NCBI GenBank assembly: GCA_905250075.1
Contig: CAJNOP010000179.1
Coordinates: 289,106-353,105 of the forward strand
Direction of reading: 5' to 3'
DNA length: 64,000 bases
DNA from: Rotaria sp. Silwood1
Taxonomy: Eukaryota > Rotifera > Eurotatoria > Philodinida > Philodinidae
The notes under the pieces are model-generated. The model searched no databases. It was not told the DNA's origin and saw only the letters and a program-made list of their open reading frames with translations. Position numbers and translations under genes: made by a program. This document shows positions 11,306 to 23,865 of this stretch, piece after piece. Position 1 is the stretch's first letter. Every line of letters starts with the position of its first letter.

Positions 11306-13989
11306 ATAACAAAATGGTTTCGCATGCTTGTTCATAAGTTTGACAGATTTTTTCCAGATCAACAGCTTGATTTGGCTCTTATGTAACAACTGCAGAGTAT
11401 TTGAATAGAGTCCTTCACATCGATTAGTCTCTTCAACAATCAGTCCTTCTATTTGTATAATGTGTTTGAATATGCCATTGAACTCTCAATGTCAACATAA
11501 AAGAATGTATTCGACTGTGGCGATAGTTCGATTCAAATTTAGCATACATTTGTGACTCAACTACTATACATTTTTTAATAATCAGCAGACGGGCAAACGA
11601 AGTGTTTTTCGTCTAAAAATCGTTCAGTGTTTTTTTCTGTCTGGCCTAAACAGAAAAAGAACATAAGTTTTGCAGGACAATAAATGTTATTGCTGTAAAG
11701 ATTATGCAGACTTATATGTACTTCAAACAACTATAGAACGAAACAAGTCAGTGGTCTTCAATCTTTAACAATGAAATGAGATGAAGACTTATCGAATATT
11801 ATATTATAGATTGTTTCAACGTGATTTTTTTAAAAGACTTTCAATCAACCGTTTTGAAAATCAATTTATCCTGTAAGCTGCGTATGATGAACTTTCAATT
11901 ATCCGGTGTGCATCTGAACTGTTAATGGAAGATCTACAAAACTACGCAAGCCTTAGATTTTCAACTTTAAGCGCTGAGAAGTCATAAGTATAATAATCAA
12001 AACTGTTGCCGAATTTTCAAGCAATGGCTTTGAAAAGAATCAATTTTTTGCCTTTTCTCATATTATCAGAATTCTTCTTTTTCGATACTTTTTTTTAATC
12101 GATTAAAAACTGGAGCAAACATTTTAAGAGAATCTAAAATGTATGATTCGATGCAACTTCATCTCCTTTTTCAAATAAAGAGAACTGCAGTGCTCCATCT
12201 TATTATTAGCAAAAGTTATTCAAAAAACCAGCTTGTCTCTTGTGTTGAAGCGAGGCTGCGTATTCAGGCAATAATTGAAAATTGAAGGGTGATCGTACTG
12301 TATCGCTCTCACGCTTACGTGTGTGCGCATTGTGCAATTCTTTCTCTTTCTTCTCTGCGAAGACGTTTCCTGAAAACTACTTGATACCTTGTGTGTGTTC
12401 TTACAGTAGCTCTATGGCGTGCAACAGTTCTATCAAACTCTTCTGCAACGACCAGTATATTCCCTGTATTTTTATTTTTTGCAACTAGTACTGCGAGCTA
12501 GTGCTTCTGTGTGCCGTATTAATATCAATTTGATGTTTAAGCACTGCTCTTTCTCTCTTGATAAAAGGTTATGAAAAGCGTCTAGAAACCTTGATCAAAA
12601 TATCGCATTGGAAATTTCAGCACATTACTAGAAAGTTATAGGACGACATCGGACACATCGGATAGACAACATACAAGTATGTAACTGAGAAAATCTTGAT
12701 GTGTACAAAAAAGAGGATTGCAATTCAGCACATTGCGACATGAGAATGTCACGAAATGTGAATGCACCCAAAAATGCACACTCAGTTTCATAAGGCGTTA
12801 AAGCATGACTAAACATTAGAAATAAACCACATTTCAGCTATGAGAACACGTATTTCTCACATAACAAGACTCTTCTAATGCTTCTCTGGATTTATTGATT
12901 AGTCGCATGGAATTATTAGAGCATCATTTGTGTGCGGATGGTCTGGACTCGAAAAAAATGGATGAACGCTTACTAGTAGAGTTTCAGTATACCAGAATTC
13001 ATCTGCCCACATAATTTTCAACTATATTTAGTGACATTCAACTTTCAAGCAGGTCTCAAAATCTATCGATTGCTTTTCTTTACATGTCAACATTGTATGT
13101 TAAGTGGTGAATTTGTGGAAGGTTTAAAGAGAACGATACTACCACCATGGCTAACAATCCTTTCCTTGCAGAAAAAGTGACACTATGCGACTGTCGACAA
13201 TGGTATTTGATAAATCGACTTTACAGTGTAAATATGAGACACATGTTGATTGAAGTCTTGTATTTTTTCATGACCGGCAATGTCAAATCACCGCTTATTT
13301 CATATTAAACTCTTGTCTAACAATTGCTTCTGAACGCTAAGAAATTTTCACTCATAAGTTGGAATGTAAGATATTGATAGCTTTTATTTTCAGAGTATAA
13401 TGCCTTAATAGATAGATGTATCGATTACCACACAGTGACTACAATACACAATCATGGATGAAGAGAACCCATTCTAATCTCCACATCTTCTATTATATAT
13501 CAAGAACTATGAAAAGGAAACTTATCTTAGTTAGATTCGTTGATGTTCAGACTGATTGTAGAATTTATTTTACATAAGCAGTTTCTAGGGTTTTTTATTC
13601 GTATGACAATTTAGGTGATATCAATCGAATGCACTTCTGATAGTGATCCTATTTCTTATTTTGAGTTTGATCAAAATTCTACTTACAAGTCTGTAAAAAT
13701 AACAGCCTGAGAATATGTTTCAGCATCCAAGTGGGAAATTCTTGGTAATCGCACTAGCTATTGGTGGCAAGTAGCCATTCAACGATACTAAGCGATAGTG
13801 AGAAGTGCTAACGCCTGGAATGCACATAACAAATATCTAGTGAGTGCGATCAGAAACTATTACATTTGATTTCTCTTCAAAATGTTTCATTGGAAATGTT
13901 GTTAAGTTTATAGTCTATTTCCAGAAGATATCGAGAATCAAATAAGAAACTTGCTTATCTGTCGGAAGCGCTACTGGTGGCGGTCTAGA
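11306..13989. other. Intergenic
   Basis: Mixed composition with no supported gene. Frames near 12282 and 12628 look like chance: they have no domain, no coiled coil and no splice partners. Confidence 0.35.
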
Positions 13990-14538
13990 CTATGTTGCTA
14001 TTTCATTACGCGTTAGTTGTTTTTCAATCTTGTTTTTCTCTGTCACTTTGATCATACGAATAGAGGTACATGTTGTCTTATCCTCTGTAATATCGATATT
14101 CGACGGTTTCTCAAGCATCTGTTGCAGTTCCTCCAATTGCTTCAATCACCCATCAAGTTCTTTTTCAGTGTAAACCATTGACGCTTGACTGGATTTCAAT
14201 TGTTCTGCCATGTTGCCAAGTGAATCTGTCAGTCGATGCTTCGTACGATCAAGGCATGCCTGTAGATCTGCTCGAGCTTGCTTGGCCGTACCTCTAACCT
14301 TTTGAATTGATGTTTATTCCCATTTGACAATTCGAGACAGAAGCTGATGTGCAGTGCCTTGCGGTTTGAGAGCTTTCCGTAGTTGACTGTGCTCGTGCAC
14401 AACTTCATCCATTCGTTTCTCAAGTTCTTGTCGGTGTTCTGTAAAATGAAGAAAACAGAAGCGTTTGTCACATCCAGTACACGTAGCTACTCCATTTTGA
14501 CATCCAACACACAGTTTCTGTTGTTCAGCTGATGCCAT
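13990..14538 (-). pseudogene. B-box/coiled-coil gene with two in-frame stops
   Basis: The minus-strand frame of 183 codons begins MASAEQQKLCVGC and has a B-box zinc site (C10-x2-C13-x6-C20-x2-C23-x4-C28-x2-H31-x3-H35) followed by a coiled-coil-like region. It is interrupted by TAA at 14314-14316 and TGA at 14146-14148. The frame is otherwise unbroken to TAG at 13990-13992, and coding-like sequence continues after each stop (TSIQKVRGTAKQARADLQ, then LKQLEELQQMLEKPSNID). The order and spacing match the intact paralogue at 29734. The second stop is a plausible CGA or GGA to TGA change. The pattern is recent decay by point mutation rather than by rearrangement; a spliced gene using the first part cannot be excluded. 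Confidence 0.75.
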
Positions 14539-15027
14539 CTCGCAAGCTACAAATCAATTTGCATCATTCATCTTCTTATTAGTCTTCTACTTACTATGCC
14601 TTTTTAATATTCGATGAGCAAGACACGAACAATGCAACGCGTGGTAGAAAAAGTAAGATGAAAAACATTTGCTTAAGATACTCACCTGCAGAAAGATACA
14701 AATAAAAGAAATCGTTCGTGAAAAACTGACAATAGCGAAAAAAAGAAAAAATTGCTTGCGAATAAAGAAAGAGAACTGAAGTAAGAGAACATTTTCTCTC
14801 ACCATCACAATGTTTGTTCGTGGCGCACCACTAGCATGTTTCTGGCGCAATAAACCTACCTAGAGGGAAAAAATAAAAAAACCATGTCAAAACTTCGAAA
14901 CTAGTTTTTAATTCTTCAAAGTTCAAATCTATAATATCTAGAAAAAAAGTTACAATTGTGTGATATTATTTTTGTTAGATATTTCAACGCATTTGCACGA
15001 CGTTGAAGACTTTTATGTGCTCATTGA
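14539..15027. other. Intergenic
   Basis: 5' flank of the B-box pseudogene. No supported gene. Confidence 0.35.
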
Positions 15028-15402
15028 AACATAACAGCGAAAGAATATTCAGCATTGATAGATAGTCTTCATTTCCTTTATTTAAAAACGCCAATTTATG
15101 AATAAGATTTCGTAAGTAAAATTGAAACACTTTTTGCATCATTACTTGAACGAGATACAGATAAATACGATTGGCAGGATAAAGAATCAAATGAGAACAC
15201 GATCTATAATCTTATATCACAACAATTACATTATGCTACAAAGCTAAGATTGATGTCGAATCGTTTCAACCAAAATGCTTTGCAACAGCTTGAATTAAAC
15301 AATAAAGTTAATAAAGATTCACTTCTTGTGTTGAAAGAACTGCCTAAAATCGATACACATAGCCATCATGTCGTCTTTCTAAAATCTATCTTGAGAGACT
15401 AA
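15028..15402 (+). pseudogene. Decayed coding fragment, possibly an amidohydrolase (adenosine-deaminase-like)
   Basis: A 125-codon frame has one internal stop (TAA after LYLKTPIYE, about 15104) and no usable N-terminal ATG. Its composition is strongly protein-like: SKIETLFASLLERDTDKYDW, LISQQLHYATKLRLMSNRFN. It ends in LKELPKIDTHSHH. The LPK-[IV]-D/E-x-H-x-H arrangement is the first metal-binding motif of adenosine-deaminase and related amidohydrolases, usually after an N-terminal segment like this one. Sequence after the motif loses the frame within a few codons. The family call rests on this one motif and is weak; that the segment is a dead coding remnant is more secure. Confidence 0.4.
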
Positions 15403-18400
15403 AGATATGTTTGAGAGTGCTAAAAATGATCTTTTGTATCAGCGAAAATTCAATTCTTGGGCTCTATGCTGCAGTCGAGAAACTTTTGAATGAATTTTTA
15501 CTATCATATTTAGATTTCAGCTCAAAAACTGTTTACTGATATGTCCGTTTAATAGCTTTGCATCATATAGCCACAATCTGTAGAGAATACAAAAATGAGA
15601 AAAAGTCCAGTTTTTTAAAATACAGATATCTATAAAAATTTTATATCTTTTCAATGAAAAATACATAAAATTGAGGATCAGTTGATTTTTGAAGAACTGT
15701 TCGTTTTATTATTTAGTGTAAGGGTCACTTATATTCTCTTGAATTTATTGTAACTTCAAGTTATGCTCTGAAAATTATTTATTTTTTCTTTTGAAAATGT
15801 CTTTCTCGGTATTGTCTGGAAAATAAGTGTGTTGTTTTCAAATGATAAAGACCAAACAATTTCTGAAGAAAGATTCGAAAAGATCACTTCGGGCAGATTT
15901 TAAAATACACTATCTAGTTGAAAAAGCCCTTTTTCTAAAGGAGTAATATTCGTTTTCAAGTCGTACCAAGACTTGCTATACAAAGGTTATAAATGAACTG
16001 AAACAGAATAAAGGATATTGTGTTTATCGAAAACCAAACTAAGCATTTTGCGCACAAAAAAAAAGCTTTCCGGTTTCTTTTCTGATTTTAAACTTTAAAT
16101 ATGCAAAGCCAGACATCTGCAAAATTTTTATAATCACGTGTGAATGCTACATATTCTATTATTTTAAATTTACATGAACCAAAAAAATACATAAGAAATA
16201 AATGTTTCTACCAGTTAAATGCTTTTCAGGCGGCTCCAAATGCAACGCCAAAAACTTCAGCTTCTTGTTTAGTAAGCTTTATTCATTTAAAATAGCATTC
16301 ATCTTCTTGCTTTTCTTTATTGTCACCTATTGAAACAAACTTGTTTGTCTTATGATGAAATTTACTATATGTAGTTCGACGATTATAAAGTCTATTATGA
16401 AAAGTGCGTATTCGAGTATCACATTCACTTCGTTTATCATTTTCTTTATCATGCAAAAGTATATATTATTTCAAAGTAACATTACGAGAAAGTGAATTTA
16501 CTTGATGCAATATTTTTAGTACTACTCAAACTTTTAATTGATCATGTTTGGTACATAGTATGAAAGGATTTTTGTATGGGTAGTTGTGATGTGCATTTGA
16601 TCGAATCATACGTGATCAATCAATTGTCTTGGAAAATTCGATGGATATCATCATTGGTATATTAATTCAAATTATTCGTTTTAGTTGTTCGTTCAAATCC
16701 AATGTATGAAATGTATATTGTTGTCTCTTGGTAAGTGATTATTGATTCATTTTTAAAAGTAACTTCTGTAAAACTGGATGTTTATCATTGCCTACAGGTG
16801 ACCTTGTAACGTAAGTAACGTTCTTGTTTATTAGTTTTAATCGCGGACAACAAAGACCAAGATTCTTCAAATATAATGCAAGACCACTTCCGTGACATAC
16901 AGTTAAATTCCAGACTTGACTTGCTGATACAAGAATATTATGACTTTTGATTGAAGATATACGGTGTTCCATTCGCTTGTTTCAAATTTGATTGAAGAAA
17001 ATATATGTTACATAATAATTAAATTCCGTAGATTGTAATGCTATTTTTCTATATTATTAATCCTACTTTTATGGTCACTAAGAAATACATCAATTCCTTC
17101 TTCAAATGTTCCCTTCTTTCTGTTCTCGGTTGTGATTGAACTTCAATTCGTTTAAATACAACAAACAATGATAACTAATTAAACACAACAAAAAATGTAA
17201 AAAAAAATGCATTACAACGCTGATAATTAAATAACATGAAAACGTAAAACATTTTACAGCACTTGGTGTTTAAGCATCATATCTGTGATATTTTTCATAG
17301 GTATAATATTACACTAAAAAAACCCAATCTCCTAATTGTCTGTGAATCAAAAATCGTGATTGTCATCGTAATACAGCCAATACAACGAAGCGAGAAAATG
17401 CTCATTTTTAACACGCGTCCCTGTTTCAGGAAGTTAGTACAATGTAAATGCCCGAACTCGTGCTCATTGATAGTTACTATACTTTTTTAACAAGTGCTTG
17501 GGTGATAAGATTTCTAACTAAATACGTCAAATCTTATTAAGTATTAAATACTTCATGTAAACCATCCTTCGCATATGATTTCGCTTCGAAAGATGAACAG
17601 CGTATCGTTAGAGACAAAACTAAGAAAAGAAGGCCGTTCAAAAGTTGTAAAGATACGAAGAATATTAAATAAAGATAAAATATGCATTATGCGGAGAAAT
17701 AAAACTACGGGTAGTATGGTAGTATAGCTGATATTGAAACGCTAATGACGAAGTAGTCAGTAGAACTTCTTGCGATATTTCTTTAAAAAGGAAAGTATTG
17801 AATGTGTATTCAGATACGAAGTAAGGTTTTTTTGTTTAAATGTAGTATTCAGCTTTTCAGTAAGTACTAAAAGGTTTATCTATGATTTAGTGTGATGTCG
17901 CTAGTTCCTTGTTTTCTGAAAACATTTTAACTTCGTATACGATGTATACGAAACAGCTTCTACAAGTGCGTTATTGTTTTCAATTTAATCGAAATATGCT
18001 GTTGTCAATAGTTTCAAGGAATATAGATTATATTTTTTTGTATGTGTCAGCTACAATGATCGTTTATGTATTGGTCTATTAGAATAACATACTTTAATAA
18101 TAAATCGAAAGGCTGAAATAAGTCCAACGATTCGAAATTTTAACATTCTGTGAAATATCTGGACAGAATATTCTTATGAACCTTAGCCAGTATTGTGTTA
18201 TTGCATTCTGATATGGTTAAATATATATTATGCTGCATCACTTCAATGAATAACACTTTCCCTGTTTTCTTTGATAGTATCGTATTACTTTTAATAGTTT
18301 TTTTATTGACGATCATCAGCACAATATATAATAATATCTTACTTTATTATTCCGATTTCATTTTGTAATTTTGCTGATTCAGTTAATATTTGCCCTCTAT

Positions 18401-18500
18401 TCATATTATTTTTGGTCAATTGTGTCTAAGAAAGCTTATTATATACATACAAACAGATTTTGATTATTTTTTGTGATTAATATTATTTTGTGTACGTTCT
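15403..18500. other. Gene-poor stretch
   Basis: No intact gene. On the minus strand at 16739-16972 a 77-codon frame (MEHRISSIKSHNILVSASQVWNLT...) looks protein-like and ends at a possible splice donor. Sequence beyond it on the same strand (YTFHTLDLNEQ, then many stops) suggests a decayed gene that I do not recognise. Confidence 0.35.
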
Positions 18501-18516
18501 TTAAACGTATTATATA

Positions 18517-19503
18517 TGGCATGATCAGCCTTCTGCATTAGTAGCAATCGAGATATCGACGCAGCTTAATCGAAACGTTATCGAACAAGTGCACGAGTAC
18601 GGCAGAAGGAGAACATGGTTGAGCATACTAATTATGATTGTACTCGATTTCAAAGTCAAAAAATGTGGTAAAGTTTATATCTGAAAATTCTGTAAGAACA
18701 ACATTACTGATGAAAGTAGTCATGAAAATAATTCGAATATCACAATATCTACACCATCTAGAGCCGGCATTTCTTTTTCTTCGTCATTATTATCAATAAA
18801 CTATAAAAAAAGAATTCATCTTAAATTAGATCCACCATTACCATCACAAGATATGTCTTTATATAAAACATCGTACTATTAATGTTTTTCTTCGTGTAAG
18901 AAACAAGTGCACTGCTCTTACGTCAATAGAAATTCACAAATGTATTGTTTGGTTATCGAGAGAATTGAAAAAGGTTTTGATTCAACAAAGTAAAAGGTAG
19001 GTATATATTTTTTATTCTTTTTATTTAACCATCCTTTGTCTGTATTTCATATTCTTCAAGCTCAAATTCAACTTATATGTTCGATGGAATAGCAGTTTCA
19101 CATTCCAATTTAGTATTTCATATAATAGCAGTGTGCATTTGAGTGTCGGTATTCGTTATGGACACACTTATAGTAAAAAATACTATATTCAGATGATATT
19201 TATTATCTTGAACCACAAAAGAGTTCATCCAACACAAGATGGTTACTGGGTATTCATGCTCATCTTCCACAAACCATCATGAGAGCTGTTCGTCATTACG
19301 TGAAAGAAAATGAATCTCGTCTCCAAGTGGTCACAGAATTCATTAAAGACAGTTATTTAAGAGTCGATTCTTGTCTTGAATTCGAACTAGCAAGAAAAAC
19401 TTAGCATTATTTTGACAAGCACATTAACAGCAAGACGACTGATGAGGCTATCTTACTTCGTATCTGCCTTCTTAAAGACTCTTCAGTTGTTCGAAACTAT
19501 GTT
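18517..19503 (+). pseudogene. Unidentified decayed gene remnants
   Basis: Two protein-like stretches on the plus strand are interrupted by stops. The first, at about 18517-18678, includes ALVAIEISTQLNRNVIEQVH and runs into KKCGKVYI before a stop. The second, 19192-19503, starts after a possible splice acceptor (TATTCAG) and includes RWLLGIHAHLPQTIMRAVRH and LRICLLKDSSVVRNY; it has one TAG at 19402-19404 with the same frame continuing. I do not recognise either family, and whether they belong to one gene is unknown. They may be exons of a dead gene. Confidence 0.35.
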
Positions 19504-20218
19504 TTTTTTCTTTTCTTTTATTATCATCTATGCACAAAAAGTAAAGGAAAAAATTTATACAAAATAAATAATTTGTAACCCACAGTAGGACATGAGATAA
19601 GAAAAGCCATGCATTATAAATTACTTTATAAATCCTATTTTACAACGCTAATAAGCACGAAAAGAACAATTATTCACAAGGATGGTTCTGACGAGACTTG
19701 ATCATGTTGCTTCACAAGCATGTGTATAGAATTCTGTACATGTTCCTGTGAAGCAGCTTGAGGAAGAATAATTTTTGAAATGAATAACAGATATTTGCTG
19801 TTCCTTTTGTAATATCAATTCTTAAAAACGTTTACTGGAAATTTCCAATCAAACCATTTTGGCAAAAGCTTTCTATGTTGTTCAGTTTTATTACTGTCGT
19901 TTTCTATTGAATCAGATCACGATAAAAAAAAAGTTTGAACTATTTGACTTAACACAAACAAGCGGAATCGTTTCTACATAATTTTAACGAATACCATCAA
20001 ATTGTTTACTATTCAAATAATAAAAAAATTGAGTAGATTCAAACTTTTGAGACAAATAACGTCTAAAATGATTAAGAAAACAAATCATGCTATAATTAAG
20101 AACTAAGGCGTGGAACTTTATAATTCATTTATGCTGCATCAAAACTCATATTGTTTTTTATTTAATTTATTTTAAACCGAATTTTTCCATTTATCATTAT
20201 TAAGAACGATACACGATC
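19504..20218. other. Intergenic
   Basis: AT-rich, nothing recognised. Confidence 0.35.
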
Positions 20219-20327
20219 TTGGGTGCTTGTTCACTTTAAACATATTCCATACACTAATTGGCGTATTTAACGCTCACACATCAAAGAGTGCGGGTGAGAG
20301 CATATGTCGAAAGTGAACAAGTACCTT
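20219..20327. repeat. Short inverted repeat, about 109 bp
   Basis: GGTGCTTGTTCACTTTAAAC at the left pairs with GAAAGTGAACAAGTACCTT at the right (arms about 25 bp, few mismatches), around about 55 bp that include a second, weaker repeat. It lies about 380 bp beyond the 3' end of the sulfoquinovose synthase gene. It is probably a small hairpin element. Confidence 0.55.
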
Positions 20328-20706
20328 AATTTCAATATCAAAGCAAAATTTAATGTGCCAAAAAAAAAATCTATGCTTAGCGTATATCTGAATGTTAACA
20401 ATTCACTTAATGTATTTTATCTTGTTTCTTTTCAGTTATAAATGTGAACATTCATCAACTGTAATTTTCAATTGGAAACTGAGTACGTCAGGAAAATTTT
20501 TAATTTTTGACGAATGCTTTAATATCTAATAAAGATTAAAGAGACTTTTATTGATTTACATATTAATTGTTGTTTTATTAAGTAATTATGAAAAGTATGC
20601 ACTCGATTAGAATAAATTTCTATCTAACATATATATATATATATATTTCAAAATAGAATAAAAGTAAGTAAAGAAAGATAATAAACACAAAGTTTGTTAA
20701 ATTTAT

Positions 20707-21903
20707 TTAGTGCTCATTATTTATAATCGTTGCAGTTCCTTGTTCATCTGAGTTCCATTGTACCTGAGGTGGAATTAATTTTAAGTTGACACGGTCTGCA
20801 TATTTCTTTGACAATTGAATAAGTGATGCAATTGTTTCATTTGATAATAATGTTGGTTGAAGACCTAAGGAACGAAGATTCGTATTGATGCAATTATAAT
20901 AATGAACTTCTTTTTCTGTTCGTGGATTTTTTAAATGTGTTATTTTACATTCATGATGGAATTGATTTTCAGACACTTGTTGGACGAGTTTGGCTAAGTC
21001 TAAAACAGAAAACATTTCTGTAAATTGATTAAATACACGATATTCGCCAGGTTTAGCTGGTATTTCACATGCAATTTCTATGCATTTCACTGTATCACGA
21101 ATATCAATGATTGATCTTGTTTGACCACCTTTGCCATAAACGGTCAATGGATGACCAAGTGCAGCTTGAATACAAAAACGATTGAGAACAGTACCGAATA
21201 TATGATCATAATCGAAACGATTAGCCAATATTGAAGATAGATCAATTTCAGGAGTACTGTAACCATAAACGACACCTTGATTTAAATCGGTTGCTCGCAA
21301 ATTCCATGTTCGACATGCGAAATTAATCTGATCACTGTCACAAACTTTTGTCAAATGATAAAATGATCCAGGCTGTTTTGGATATGGTAGTCGATCTGAT
21401 CGTCCTTTATATTCAATATTGATAAAACCTTCTTCAATATCAATATTTGGTGTACCATATTCACCCATTGTACCTAATTTAACAAGATGAGTATTCGGCG
21501 AATGTTCATGTAATGCCCATAAAATATTCATATTTCCTATAGTATTGTTTATATGAGTTCGAACAGCATGTTCATGATTAATCATTGAAAAAGGTGCTGA
21601 TCGTTGTTGAGCAAAATGAACTAACGCATCAAATTTCGATTCGCAATTAATCACTTTGCATACATCAGAATAATTGGTGACATCCACATTAACAAAATGA
21701 ATTGTTTTTCCTGTTAAACGATGCCATTCTTTTAGACGTTCATCAATTGAATGAATAGGTACAAGTGAATTTAAATTATGTTCCTTATCCCACTCTCGAC
21801 GAATAAGATTATCGATTATGGTCACATCATGACCACGTGCAGATAAATGAAGAGCTGACGCCCAACCACAATAACCATCACCACCAGCTATGAGAATTTT
21901 CAT
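20707..21903 (-). CDS. SQD1: UDP-sulfoquinovose synthase (SQD1/SqdB type), 398 aa, intronless
   Basis: The product would make UDP-sulfoquinovose from UDP-glucose and sulfite, the first committed step to the sulfolipid SQDG. It is an extended short-chain dehydrogenase/reductase with a Rossmann fold. Residues 7-14 are GGDGYCGW, the NAD+-binding glycine motif. KLGTMGEYGTPNIDIEEG gives the catalytic Thr at 145. YHLTK gives Tyr182 and Lys186, the same numbers as reported for the Arabidopsis enzyme. RATDLNQGVVYG, LNRFCIQAALGHPLTVYGKG and RVFNQFTEMFS are further family blocks. Length (398) matches the core enzyme, without a plastid transit peptide. The gene has no intron, while the animal genes in this window have many. 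SQD1 belongs to plants, algae and bacteria, so horizontal acquisition is the natural reading. The start is the ATG at 21901-21903, immediately before the Rossmann strand. No damage is visible. Confidence 0.95.
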   Translation of the reverse strand: MKILIAGGDGYCGWASALHLSARGHDVTIIDNLIRREWDKEHNLNSLVPIHSIDERLKEWHRLTGKTIHFVNVDVTNYSDVCKVINCESKFDALVHFAQQRSAPFSMINHEHAVRTHINNTIGNMNILWALHEHSPNTHLVKLGTMGEYGTPNIDIEEGFINIEYKGRSDRLPYPKQPGSFYHLTKVCDSDQINFACRTWNLRATDLNQGVVYGYSTPEIDLSSILANRFDYDHIFGTVLNRFCIQAALGHPLTVYGKGGQTRSIIDIRDTVKCIEIACEIPAKPGEYRVFNQFTEMFSVLDLAKLVQQVSENQFHHECKITHLKNPRTEKEVHYYNCINTNLRSLGLQPTLLSNETIASLIQLSKKYADRVNLKLIPPQVQWNSDEQGTATIINNEH

Positions 21904-23865
21904 CTACAAAAAAAATATTATATCAAATACAATGTTATAATACCTCAGATCAACCATACGTTGCTCAATTTTTTTGTCAGTACTAGATATTTTGGTAAAA
22001 TTTTAGCAAAACTATCGTAAATCTGTAAAGCGAACCTATAGACCTACATTTGTTTTTAGTATTATTCTGGCGCAAAACTCCTATGCAAATGTTCAAGATA
22101 TACACTCAAAATCAGTGAATTACTTCTGATAGTTTCCTTGATAGCAACGTCGAATAGATCTGCACGAAAGTTATTACCTGATATGTAAAATGGTTCAAAA
22201 AAAGTTAATGAAACTCTAAAACGGCAAAGAAAGGGTGTGGAATATGGGTGTTTGTTAATATTAATTACAGCCACACCCTCATCAAAAATCGATTTTAATT
22301 TTATCAATTGATAAAAATTCTTCTCATCGATTTTAATTGAAACTAATCAAAATTACCAACTTGGTTATTTATTATATAACAAAATCCATATTATAATCGA
22401 TTATAATTCTTCTAATTGATTTGTGTTAATTATAATTTAGATTTTGTTGCACAAAAATCAGGTTATCAGTTTCGATTATGCCGATACGATTTTGAACTTT
22501 AAATCGCTAAAATTTTTCACTGGGTATGTGTTGTACTGTTAGTAAATAAATGCGTGAATTCAAATGTATTCGACAGCTTCATACTATTGACATAAACTTA
22601 CTAGTAAATACTTATTACATAGAGTCAAATATTCTGATGATTTATCTAAGTAATAAAGGAATGATGTTCATGAGAAAATAATTAAGTGAATGTAAACATT
22701 ATCATCATTATAGTGTTCCTTTTATATTCTATCACTCGGTCGCCTTATTCAACCTTTTTGATTCATCATTCTATCAAGTCAACCATATCGAATATAAGAT
22801 TGATTTTTAGCTAAACATAAATAGGTCAATAAAAAAAGAAATACAAGGACATCGTATAAAAGGTAGAATATTTTTTTATAATTAGCTTCGCCCATCTAAT
22901 AATAATATTCTTATCAAAAATGTTTGCCTTTCTATGATATCGACATGCAATTATAGTATCCTAGATTAATCGCTGCAAGCGTAAACTATGTTAAATCTAA
23001 CGAAACCTACTACCATATTTGTGGATACCAAGCAAGACAGCAGTATGACTGAGAACAAGTTACTAACTATTGGTTGTCTCATATCATTCGTACGATAGCA
23101 TTACGATTACGTTGTGATGTACAACGACCCTTGTAGCTGTGATTAGTCAATGTGTATGATGATCTTAAGTGATTGAGTGGAAGAACTTTGAATCAAGTCG
23201 ATCTTTTTTCGAAAGCTGAAGCTAGTGACACTTCTAGGAAAAATATCGGACCTTGTTTGAAACTAATTCCAAATAGCATCCTACATCACAAAATAGAAGA
23301 AAAGTGAAGTTTTCTTCTCCTTTTTTTTTTTTATTCATAAGCATTGAAAGTAATTCATTTCGAGTGATTAAAATCAATAAGAAATAAATGCGTTACGAGA
23401 AATTAATTACTTTCTATGCTCACGAAAACAATTTCATCGACAACGAAACTAATTGATTTCTTGTAGTGTGCACTTATTTTTTATTGACTTTGCTTACTCG
23501 AAAATCAAATAATATCATTCAGCTGTTTTCGAAGTTTTGAATCTATTTGTTATTATTATTGTTTATTCTTGAATTATTCAGTTCAATAGATTAAGACAAA
23601 TTCTTTTTGTTTCTTTTTTTAAACACTCATCCGGAAAAGCCTTGTCGTTACTTGATTCATCATTTCAGATTAACCTAAGTTGATCATGCAACAAAAGTAT
23701 GTGCAATATATTCTTCTCGAGAATCTTTTCTTGCAGGCAAGAAAATAACTTAATCCTCAAACAAGTAGTAACTCTATTCGTATTGAATATTATATAAAAT
23801 ATTTTAAAAGATTCGGTCATCATGTCATTGTTTACAATTCGAAAAGTGTCCAACAGTAGATCGAA
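21904..23865. other. Divergent intergenic region with a small telomere-like hairpin
   Basis: It lies between the sulfoquinovose synthase (-) and the GT4 remnant (+). A short hairpin, GGGTGTGG / CCACACCC, spans 22233-22279. No supported gene is seen; the minus-strand frame at 22062-22307 looks like chance. Confidence 0.4.

Noticed and set aside
12282..12488. 68-codon cysteine/serine-rich frame
   Set aside because: No recognisable domain spacing and no splice partners.
16739..16972. 77-codon minus-strand frame as an intact gene
   Set aside because: It looks protein-like, but neighbouring sequence on the same strand is full of stops and no family was recognised; noted only as a possible remnant.
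20707..21903. Bacterial contamination as the source of the sulfoquinovose synthase gene
   Set aside because: The flanks have the same AT-rich composition and repeat types as the rest of the window, and animal genes lie on both sides on the same contig. Long-read confirmation would still be decisive.
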